Shown here: positions 1-6,400 of the stretch, in pieces | How positions within the stretch are numbered: position 1 is the first letter of the stretch | How the letters are laid out: the number at the start of each line of letters is the position of its first letter | Origin: Oxalobacteraceae bacterium | GTDB taxonomy: Bacteria; Pseudomonadota; Gammaproteobacteria; Burkholderiales; Burkholderiaceae_D | Direction of reading: 5' to 3' | DNA: 6,709 bases | NCBI GenBank assembly: GCA_003132085.1 | Contig: PKWO01000358.1 | Location: forward strand, 1 to 6,709 | The notes under the pieces: generated by a model | The model's input: the letters and a program-made list of their open reading frames with translations, nothing else | Told to the model about the DNA's origin: nothing | The model's database searches: none | Made by a program: the position numbers and the translations under genes

Positions 1-2
1 CG

Positions 3-617
3 GTGCAAGCAAAAAAGCGGGGGCAGCCGCCCAAGCCCGACGATGATAGCCGCCGCAATGAATTGATCGCAGAATCGGCCAAGCTTTTCCGGGAAAAAGG
101 GTATGACAAGACCACCGTGCGCGACATTGCGGCGGCGGTTGGCATGCAGGCCGGCAGCTGGTTTTATCATTTCAAGACCAAGCAGGATATTCTTGTGGCG
201 GTCATAGAACAAGGGATGGCAAAGTCGCTGCAGGATATCGAAGCGATCTCGGTACAGTCGCTGCCTCCGCGCGAAGCGTTCCGCCAGATGGTGTTGGCGC
301 ATCTGAACACGTTGCTGGCCCCAAATAATCATTTCATCCCGGTGCTGCTGTATGAAGCGCGTTCGCTGGACAAACCCGAGCGCACGAAAATTGCCACGCT
401 GACCAACCGCTACGAAGCGATCTGGGATGAAGCAATCGACGCATTGTATCGTTCCGGCGATTGGACCATGCCGACCAAGCTCGACAGGCTTTTTTTGTTT
501 GGCACAATGAACTGGACTACGCAATGGTTCCGGGCCGGCGCCGGCTTCACCATTGAGGAACTGGCCGATCAAACCGTGTTGTTTCTGTTGCGCAGCGCGC
601 CGAAAAAAGCGAAATAA
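3..617 (+). CDS. TetR/AcrR-family transcriptional repressor, possibly 5'-partial
   Basis: The 204-residue product has the TetR layout. An N-terminal DNA-binding domain covers about residues 17-63, with the helix-turn-helix in TTVRDIAAAVGMQAGSWFYHF (written here as TTVRDIAAAVG / MQAGSWFYHF). An all-helical ligand and dimer domain follows. Family members dimerise on palindromic operators and release DNA when a small ligand binds. The C-terminal stretch around residues 169-196 (NW..QWFR.G...T.EELADQ) resembles TetR proteins linked to acyl-CoA or fatty-acid metabolism (KstR2-like C-domain), but that assignment is from memory of the family and is tentative. The start is a GTG two bases inside the window, so no ribosome site can be seen and the true start may lie upstream. 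The 17-residue tail before the first helix is normal for the family. It ends TAA, is convergent with the histidine kinase gene 115 bp away, and shows no functional link to it. Confidence 0.88.
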   Translation: MQAKKRGQPPKPDDDSRRNELIAESAKLFREKGYDKTTVRDIAAAVGMQAGSWFYHFKTKQDILVAVIEQGMAKSLQDIEAISVQSLPPREAFRQMVLAHLNTLLAPNNHFIPVLLYEARSLDKPERTKIATLTNRYEAIWDEAIDALYRSGDWTMPTKLDRLFLFGTMNWTTQWFRAGAGFTIEELADQTVLFLLRSAPKKAK

Positions 618-732
618 TTAACAATCCGTCACACTATCTCAGTAACCGGAAAGCAATCCGTCAGCCGTGCGTTTCTGCAACCGCGTGGCATCTCGCCGCT
701 TAAATTCCGCCGGCGCGAATTCGGTCATTCCA
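618..732. other. convergent intergenic spacer with weak hairpins
   Basis: This spacer separates the 3' ends of the TetR and histidine kinase genes. A possible 8-bp stem (664-671 with 682-689, two G-U pairs, 10-nt loop) and the self-complementary CGCCGGCG near 709-716 could slow polymerase from either side. Neither is followed by a U-run on either strand, so a classical intrinsic terminator is not supported. No gene is seen here. Confidence 0.35.
622..663. repeat. 10-bp direct repeat CAATCCGTCA, two copies
   Basis: CAATCCGTCA occurs at 622-631 and again at 654-663, 32 bp apart start to start, just after the TetR stop codon. The spacing is close to three helical turns, which would suit a protein bound on one face. 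With only two short copies this could equally be chance or a small duplication. Confidence 0.3.
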
Positions 733-1824
733 TCAGTCTGGCAGATTCAAGGACGCTGTTTGCGGATCGACCGGCAGGTGCACGGTAAAGCAGGTTCCCT
801 TTCCAAGTTCGCTGCTCACTTCGATGCGCCCGCCGTGCTTGCCGACGATGTTATAGGAAAGAGATAGTCCGAGCCCGGTACCTTGGCCGATCGGCTTGGT
901 CGTAAAAAACGGTTCGAAAATACGCGTCAGGTTTTCAGCCGCAATGCCGATGCCGTCGTCGCTGATCTCGATCCACACCCAATCATTCGCCGCTCCGGTG
1001 CGGATGGTAATGACACCGGACTCCTTGATCGCATGCGACGCATTGACAATCAGGTTCATGAATACTTGATTCAACTGCGATGCCAGACATTTCACCAGCG
1101 GCAATTTTCCATATTGCTTGTTGACGGTGGCCTTGTACTTGAATTCATTGTTTGCGATATTCAGCGTGCTGTCTAGACCGCGATGCAGATCGACTACTTG
1201 CCAGTCGGTCTCGCTCACATGCGAAAAATCCTTCAATGCCTGGACGATATCCTTGACGCGCTTCAATCCATCCATCGACTCCTTCACCAGATCGGTCACG
1301 TCCGCTTTCAGATAATCGAGATCGGCCTGGGCCTTCAATTGCGTAAGTGCGGCCAGAATCTCCGTATTGCCGACCAGCGGAGCGAGCGTTTGATCATACC
1401 CGTCGATTACCTTGAACAAGGTTTCCACATAATTGCGCAGACTTCCCATATTGGAGTTGACAAAGCCCACTGGATTATTGATTTCATGTGCGACGCCGGC
1501 CGCCAGTTGCCCAATCGATGCCATTTTTTCGGCATGCAACAACTGATTTTGCGCAGTTTCGAGCTTGCGATTGAGTTCGAGAAGCTCGCTATTGGAATAC
1601 GTCAGCGCATCCATCATCCGCTGCTTCTCCCCCAGTTGATCCGCCAATTGCCGATTGCGCTGGCCGAGTTCATTGGACATGGTTTCCAGCGCATTCTCGA
1701 TCAGGGCACGATCGTTTTCAAAGCTCGCATAGGCGGCGTCAACCACTGCGGTCAATCCAGGCAGGTCCGTGACAACATTATCGCGACAGAATTTCTTGAG
1801 CTGCCTGGCCAACAAGGGATGCAT
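733..1824 (-). CDS. soluble sensor-less histidine kinase (HisKA-HATPase_c), partner of the FIST protein
   Basis: This 363-residue kinase has no membrane segment or signal peptide, so it should be cytoplasmic. Residues 1-90 are helical and coiled-coil-like. The HisKA dimerisation/phosphoacceptor helix is at about 98-130, with the phosphorylated His at 113 in VAHEINNP. A long helical insert follows, then HATPase_c at about 247-352: N box N257/N261, G1 box DDGIGI (289-294), F box FEPFFTTK (303-310), G2 box GTGLGL (315-320). All catalytic boxes are intact. It autophosphorylates from ATP and passes the phosphate to a receiver Asp. It has no PAS, GAF or other sensor domain and no receiver of its own, so both its signal and its target must come from other proteins. 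The ATG lies 4 nt after the FIST stop codon with only a weak GAG upstream, which implies one transcript and translational coupling. In NosP systems the equivalent neighbour is NahK. The likely phosphate acceptor is the REC domain encoded divergently from 3418. Confidence 0.93.
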   Translation of the reverse strand: MHPLLARQLKKFCRDNVVTDLPGLTAVVDAAYASFENDRALIENALETMSNELGQRNRQLADQLGEKQRMMDALTYSNSELLELNRKLETAQNQLLHAEKMASIGQLAAGVAHEINNPVGFVNSNMGSLRNYVETLFKVIDGYDQTLAPLVGNTEILAALTQLKAQADLDYLKADVTDLVKESMDGLKRVKDIVQALKDFSHVSETDWQVVDLHRGLDSTLNIANNEFKYKATVNKQYGKLPLVKCLASQLNQVFMNLIVNASHAIKESGVITIRTGAANDWVWIEISDDGIGIAAENLTRIFEPFFTTKPIGQGTGLGLSLSYNIVGKHGGRIEVSSELGKGTCFTVHLPVDPQTASLNLPD

Positions 1825-1828
1825 ATCG

Positions 1829-2959
1829 CTATTTCTCGCTGAAAGTCGTCACCGTCATGGTTTGATTATGCAGCTCACAGCGAGTAAGCGCGCCATGTGG
1901 CGCAATTTCACCGTACGAATAGAAACCGGCAAGTACTGCTTGCGGTCCCAGCACATCGGCTACGCCTTCGGTTTCCTCCTCGACGCGTTGCTGCAAAACC
2001 AGCTTGCGTCCTACGCAACTGATCAGAATGGCCAACTCGGGCGCATGGCCGTCAAGCTGCACGCGATTGATTTCCGCTGCGTCGATGGCGCCATCCACCA
2101 ACCGATTGAAGTTCGCCTTCATCAGCTGCACGTAACATCCGTTCGGCATATCGCCGGCGAATGTCATGCTTTGCTGCGCTTCGTCAACGCCGAGAATGGT
2201 GCGCACTACCGGTGTGCCCGAATCGGGAAGCCGCAATGCCAGCGGAAACAATAACCCGGACGAAGGCAATTCTTCCGCATGCGGCCCCAGATAGGTTTTG
2301 TACAGTTTCAATGCGGACTCGCCATCCAATTCAAAGAGAACGTTTCCTTCCGACTTCGTAATCAGCCGTTCCGGCCCGAATGCGTCCCAACCGCCAACCG
2401 AACCGTAGCCAATCCGAAGTCGGTCGCTATAGAAACCGAGCGCGACAATTTGATTGGCAACGGCGGGCGCATTCGCCAGCACCACCGTTTCGCGAAAATC
2501 GGCACCGTCGCCCGCCAGTCCGCCGGTCACATTCACACCCGCCGGAAGCGGCTCTCTCATGCCTTGCACCAACTCGCTGCCATTGACCCGCAAGCCGTCG
2601 GAAAATACCAGGATATGGCGCAGATTTTCTCCCAGCAGTTGCCGCGACAGCGCCGCGCCCGCATGAAGACTGTCCGCCGCCAGAGCGACATGCTCGATCA
2701 CCATGCGAACACTCGTTGATTCGAAATGAACTGCGGTGAGAACAATGGCGTCGTCGTGGACTTCCGTACCGCAGATTTCACCCGCCGTACTGCATCCGGC
2801 GATCATGGCGTCGGGGCACGAACGTCTGAGCAATGTAAACAGTTCCGGTTGCTGCAGCAAGACGCGGCTGCCGAATACCAGCAGCAGTTGGGTATCGGCG
2901 GGCAGCGGGAGAGATGACATTCCGACAGCACTGTCGATTAAAATTTGAACGATGCGCAT
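1829..2959 (-). CDS. FIST-domain sensor protein (FIST_N + FIST_C), NosP-like
   Basis: The 376-residue product is a complete single FIST module without signal peptide or membrane segments, so it is cytoplasmic. FIST_N spans roughly residues 25-205 and shows the hallmark AGCSTAGEI (54-61) and the NVTGGLAGDG turn (143-152). FIST_C spans about 215-365 and shows ISCVGRKLVL (313-322) and the signature GFYSYGEIAPHG (345-356), ending LHNQTMTVTTFSE. FIST was defined as a sensory domain thought to bind small ligands. The NosP subgroup binds haem and nitric oxide and controls a co-cistronic histidine kinase. The gene is first in an operon with such a kinase, which fits that role. Many His residues are present (for example 68, 78, 90, 227, 355, 364), but I cannot say which, if any, ligates haem, so NO sensing is an inference. 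The ATG at 2959 has a GGGA about 8 nt upstream. Domain assignment is firm; the ligand is open. Confidence 0.93.
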   Translation of the reverse strand: MRIVQILIDSAVGMSSLPLPADTQLLLVFGSRVLLQQPELFTLLRRSCPDAMIAGCSTAGEICGTEVHDDAIVLTAVHFESTSVRMVIEHVALAADSLHAGAALSRQLLGENLRHILVFSDGLRVNGSELVQGMREPLPAGVNVTGGLAGDGADFRETVVLANAPAVANQIVALGFYSDRLRIGYGSVGGWDAFGPERLITKSEGNVLFELDGESALKLYKTYLGPHAEELPSSGLLFPLALRLPDSGTPVVRTILGVDEAQQSMTFAGDMPNGCYVQLMKANFNRLVDGAIDAAEINRVQLDGHAPELAILISCVGRKLVLQQRVEEETEGVADVLGPQAVLAGFYSYGEIAPHGALTRCELHNQTMTVTTFSEK

Positions 2960-3095
2960 TTGACTGTCCCGTTAGGTAGTTTTCAGGGTGGGATGAATTC
3001 TGGGCCTTCAAAAAACTTCCAAAAATATGGACCGGCAAAAACCATCGTCGTCACTCAGTCTAGCAAAGCCAGCCCACGTTTAACAGCCACAAAAA

Positions 3096-3121
3096 AACAG
3101 TTTCGCGGCGCCAACCGATAA
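3096..3121 (+). promoter_or_regulatory. possible sigma28 (FliA)-type promoter
   Basis: AACAGTTT (3096-3103) and ACCGATAA (3114-3121) match the flagellar sigma28 elements TAAAGTTT and GCCGATAA at 6/8 and 7/8 positions. They point towards the c-di-GMP gene. The spacer is 10 nt where 11 is usual, and the site is about 300 nt from the main start codon, so this is only a candidate. It would link the gene to motility control. Confidence 0.22.
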
Positions 3122-3182
3122 TCTCGGCAATGGACTACCATAGGTCGTGCCAATGAGCTGTAACGGTACTGCATATAGTATA

Positions 3183-3195
3183 TTGACGAGGTCAA
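3183..3195. promoter_or_regulatory. TTGAC-N3-GTCAA inverted repeat, operator-like
   Basis: A perfect 5-bp inverted repeat, TTGAC GAG GTCAA, sits near the middle of the divergent control region. It resembles the FNR/Dnr/NnrR site (TTGAY-N4-RTCAA), but the gap is one base too short, so binding by that family is doubtful. It partly overlaps the spacer of the possible minus-strand promoter at 3177-3204, a place where a bound protein could block it. Confidence 0.3.
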
Positions 3196-3270
3196 AAAAG
3201 TTAATGCGACGGAACCCGCCAGAAGGACTTAGAATGCAATAATCTAGCGGTTCGAATGCCTACGGGAACG

Positions 3271-3300
3271 TTGCATAAATTGCGCGAACCTTCGTTATTT
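3271..3300 (+). promoter_or_regulatory. weak sigma70-like promoter for the leader ORF and c-di-GMP gene
   Basis: TTGCAT (3271-3276) is followed after 18 nt by TTATTT (3295-3300), or after 17 nt by GTTATT. The match to TTGACA/TATAAT is partial. Transcription would start near 3307, giving a leader of about 40 nt before the small ORF at 3347, which is a sensible arrangement. Confidence 0.25.
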
Positions 3301-3346
3301 ATCCGACATCGACGCTAAAGAGTGCGTGAGCGAACCAGGGACTCAA

Positions 3347-3421
3347 ATGCTGGATCGGCGGGCCGGTCCTAAGACCGCGAAGGCTCGCCGCCTTTATAGG
3401 ACTGAAAGTTTCATTTTATGA
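3347..3421 (+). CDS. 24-codon basic leader ORF overlapping the c-di-GMP gene start (ATGA)
   Basis: This short ORF has AGGGA at 3337-3341, 5 nt before its ATG, a better ribosome site than that of the large gene. It encodes 24 residues beginning MLDRRAGPKT and ending YRTESFIL, with seven Arg/Lys residues in its first 18 residues. I recognise no family. Its TGA (3419-3421) overlaps the ATG of the large gene (3418-3420), the classic ATGA arrangement for translational coupling. A strong hairpin (3356-3390) lies inside it. The large gene itself has only a weak GAAAG 9 nt upstream, so ribosomes finishing this ORF may be its main source of initiation. It could be a regulatory leader whose peptide sequence does not matter, a real small protein, or a chance ORF. 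No codon-level test of selection is possible here. Confidence 0.38.
   Translation: MLDRRAGPKTAKARRLYRTESFIL
3356..3390 (+). promoter_or_regulatory. strong bulged RNA hairpin in the leader of the c-di-GMP gene
   Basis: Nine pairs (3356-3364 with 3382-3390, one G-U) stack on a perfect 4-bp hairpin GGTC-CTAA-GACC (3365-3376), with an unpaired GCGAA on the 3' side (3377-3381). The stem is almost all G-C and should be stable. It ends 27 nt before the main start codon and is followed by only three T residues, so it is not a normal terminator. It could pause ribosomes or polymerase in the leader ORF, or form part of a larger ligand-binding RNA. It does not match the c-di-GMP-I or -II riboswitch consensus as I know them. 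Confidence 0.5.
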
Positions 3422-3425
3422 AATT
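3407..3425 (+). promoter_or_regulatory. hairpin enclosing the start codon of the c-di-GMP gene
   Basis: TTTCAT (3409-3414) is the exact complement of ATGAAA (3418-3423), with a 3-nt TTT loop. A G-U and an A-U pair can extend the stem to 3407/3425. The initiation codon would be paired in this structure. The stem is A-U rich and weak alone, but a terminating ribosome from the overlapping leader ORF would melt it, which supports coupling. Confidence 0.33.
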
Positions 3426-6400
3426 CAAGATGGATTGGCTTCGGTTGCCGTTTTTCATATCGCTCGCGGCATCGCTCACGCTGATGCTGGGCCTGGCAAC
3501 CACCGCCGGACTATTTGTCTGGGCCGCTCGTCTTGAATTTGCAAAGGAAGAGTTCGATTTTCAGCGCAGTGCCGACATTCAATTGGCGATCGTCAAGGAA
3601 GGATTGGATAACGCGGTCGACGAGCTCAAAAGGGTCAATCAGTTGTTCGCGGTAATCGATCCAGTCAGCCGAGAGCAGTTTCATGCGTTTATTCAGCCGT
3701 TTCTAGTCAACACGCCCCATTCCAAGGCTTTCAGCTTCGAGCGTCTGATTTCGGCGGCAGAGCGCCCCGCGTACGAGGCGGAAATGCGGCGGACTTTTCC
3801 GCATTTCATGGTGACCGAATTAATCGGCCGCAAGCCGGTTCACGCCGGCGCACGGGAAAATTATCGCGTGGTTGACTATCTCGAACCCCTCGATGGAAAT
3901 GAGGTGGCATTTGGGTTGGACGCATCAACCATACCGAATCAGGACGATGCCACGCGCAGGGCGCGCGACACGGGGCTGCCGTCGGCAACCTCTTTATACA
4001 AAATTGGACAAGAACCCAACGTGTTTCAAGTGTTTTTCGTGGTTATGCCGGTTTATCGCCGCCATGTTGCGCTAGGCGACGCCGAATCCAGGCGTCGAGC
4101 GGTAGTGGGCTATACCGTTGCGAAATTTCACGTGGCCGATCTTGTGGAAAAGGTTCTGACCGCGGGGGGGGTTATCAATACTCCCGGCATCAACGTCAAT
4201 GTGTTCGTCGGCAAGCGGCTCGATGATGCCTCGCTCGCATTTCGCCACAGTGGTGCGCCATTCCACGGCACGGCAGCTTTCTGGCTGCCGGCGTGGCTAT
4301 TCGCCGATTCGACCGATAGCCGCTCTCAAACCTTCGATGTAGGCGGAAAATCCTGGCACATGGCCGTCTCAGCCATGTCCTCCGCACCCCAAGCGCTCGA
4401 TCACATAGGCTCGCTGGTAGTGCTGATCGCGGGCCTATTGTTTAGCTCCTTAGCCGCGATGTACATGCAGAAAATGACGTCACGTTCACAACGCATCCAG
4501 CGCATGGTGGATGACCGCACCGCCGAATTACGATCTGCCAACGAGATGTTAACCCGGGACATCGATGCACGCGAGCGCGCCGAGCAAGCGCTGCGACTGC
4601 GCGACCGCGCTCTTGAGGCCAGCACGAATGCAGTGATTATTACCAGTGCGCAGCCGCCCGATTTTCGCGTCGAATATGTCAACCCTGCGTTCGAACGCAT
4701 GACCGGCTATACAGCCGACGAAGTCATCGGGCGAAGTGTGGACGCGATGCATGGCGATGACGGTGACGGTGACGGTGACCAACCGGGTGTTGCAGAGCTT
4801 CAAGCTGCGGTTCGCGAGAAGCGCGAGGGGCATGTCACGTTGCGCGATTACCGCAAGGACGGCGCCATGTATTGGAGCGAAGTCTATCTCGCCCCGGTGA
4901 AGGCTTTATCCGGCGAGATCAGCCATTTCGTCACGATAAAACATGACATCACGGAAACGAAGCGCTATCAGGCCGAACTCGAATTCCATGCGAGCCGCGA
5001 TGTGTTGACTGGATTGCCGAATCGCAACCTGTTGCGCGATCGCCTGAACCAGGCCATCTCCTATGGCGGCCGCTATGGTCATCCGATATGGGCGGTATTT
5101 GTGAATCTGGATCGCTTTACCTTGCTCAATAACACGCTTGGCCATCAAACCGGCGACGCCTTGCTCAAGACGATTGCCGCCCGACTGCAGTTGGCCGTGC
5201 GGGAATCGGATACGGTAGCGCGCATCGGCGGCGATGAATTCGTGCTGGTTTTACCTGAGCGCACCGACGAAAGACTGAAGACGGACGCGGTGCAACGGAT
5301 CATGGAAGCCGTGGCGCAACCGCTTGCGGTCGAGGAGCGCGAATATTTCTTGACTTGCAGTGTCGGCGTGGCGATTTATCCAATCGATGGCGAGGATGCC
5401 GAAACACTGATCACGCATGCCAGTATCGCGATGCATCGTGTCAAGGAAAGCGGCGGCAACAATTTTCAGTTTTACACGCCAGCAATGAATGAGCAAGCTC
5501 AGGCGCGCTTGCGTATCGTCGCCGATTTGCGCAACGCACTCGAACGGCAAGAACTTGTGCTGCATTACCAGCCGCAAGTCGATTTGCGCACCGGCCGCAT
5601 CGTCGGCATGGAAGCATTGATTCTCTGGAATCATCCGGAACTTGGGCTGCTTCCACCGTCTCGCTTCCTCGGATTGGCGGAGGAAACCGCGATGATCGTG
5701 CCGATCGGGGCTTGGTTGCTGCGCACCGCCTGCCGGCAAAATAAGACATGGCAAGATGCCGGTCTCGACAAGTTCCGAGTCGCCGTCAATCTGTCGGGCC
5801 GCCAGTTCGCGCATCCGGATCTGGCCCAGTCGATCGTGTCGGCGTTACAGGAAACCGGGCTTGAACCGTGCTATCTCGACATCGAATTGACCGAGAGCAT
5901 GGTGATGACCGAGGTCGACCAAACAATGCAAGTGATGAGCAAGCTCAAATTGCTTGGCGTGCAGTTATCGATTGACGATTTCGGCACCGGCTATTCAAGC
6001 CTCGCTTATTTGAAGCGCTTGCCGATCGATGCGCTCAAGATCGATCGTTCGTTTGTGCGCAACATTGCAGTCGATGCAGGCGATGCCGCCATTGCCAAAG
6101 CGATTGTCTCGATGGCGCATACGATGGGCATCCGGGTAATCGCCGAGGGAGTGGAAACCGAACAACAGTGCGATTTCCTGCGGCAGCACATGTGCGACGA
6201 ACTGCAGGGGTCTTTCTTTTCCGAGCCGCTCGCGGCAGTGAAAATTGAAGCCTTGTTGCGGCAAGGACGTTGTTTGCCGGAACACTTGCTGCGCTGGCAA
6301 GAACCGCTTCGGACCTTGCTGATCGTCGACGACGAGGTCAACATCGTGGCAGCGTTAAAACGCCTGCTGCGGCGCGACAGCTACCGGATTCTAACCGCAA

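Larger units (their letters stand above)
2960..3417. promoter_or_regulatory. 458-bp divergent control region between the FIST operon and the c-di-GMP gene
   Basis: This AT-richer gap must hold the promoters for both the minus-strand FIST-kinase pair and the plus-strand c-di-GMP gene. The visible elements are a sigma28-like site (3096-3121), a TTGAC/GTCAA dyad (3183-3195), a weak sigma70-like pair (3271-3300), the motif GCGAACC twice (3284-3290, 3330-3336) with its inverse GGTTCG at 3249-3254, and a structured leader with a small ORF (3337-3421). On the minus strand TTAACT and TATACT, 16 nt apart (3204-3177), could be a FIST-operon promoter. It is weak and far (over 200 nt) from the start codon. 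No convincing closer minus-strand promoter was found. Confidence 0.6.

Noticed and set aside
883..2719. Plus-strand open frames of up to 219 codons across the kinase and FIST genes
   Set aside because: They are antisense to clearly recognised proteins with complete domain motifs, and none has a plausible product.
3091..3097. A7 run, a T7 run on the minus strand, as a terminator
   Set aside because: No stable stem precedes it on the minus strand, and it lies upstream of the FIST gene rather than after a gene.
3137..3153. Minus-strand sigma54-like sequence TTGGCACG-N4-ATGGT pointing to the FIST operon
   Set aside because: The -24 part is good, but the essential GC of the -12 element is GG, and no enhancer-binding activator or upstream site is visible.
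3153..3242. 29-codon ORF in the divergent region
   Set aside because: No ribosome site before its ATG and no recognisable product; it ends well before the next ORF.
3249..3260. GGTTCGAAT resembling a tRNA T-loop
   Set aside because: No acceptor, D or anticodon stems can be formed around it.
3256..3318. 20-codon ORF upstream of the leader ORF
   Set aside because: No Shine-Dalgarno sequence, and it overlaps the possible promoter at 3271-3300.
3365..3381. Similarity of GGTCCTAAG..GCGAA to a conserved 23S rRNA stretch
   Set aside because: Only about a dozen bases agree, and the surrounding sequence is unrelated to rRNA. The match is explained by the hairpin itself.
3300..3417. c-di-GMP riboswitch (GEMM) upstream of the GGDEF/EAL gene
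   Set aside because: The conserved GEMM-I core, tetraloop and receptor segments are not found, and the class II pseudoknot pattern is also absent. Only an unidentified hairpin is supported.
4401..6344. Several open frames of 60-190 codons on the minus strand
   Set aside because: They lie antisense to the CHASE-PAS-GGDEF-EAL gene, whose translation matches known domains throughout. The antisense products show no family motifs.
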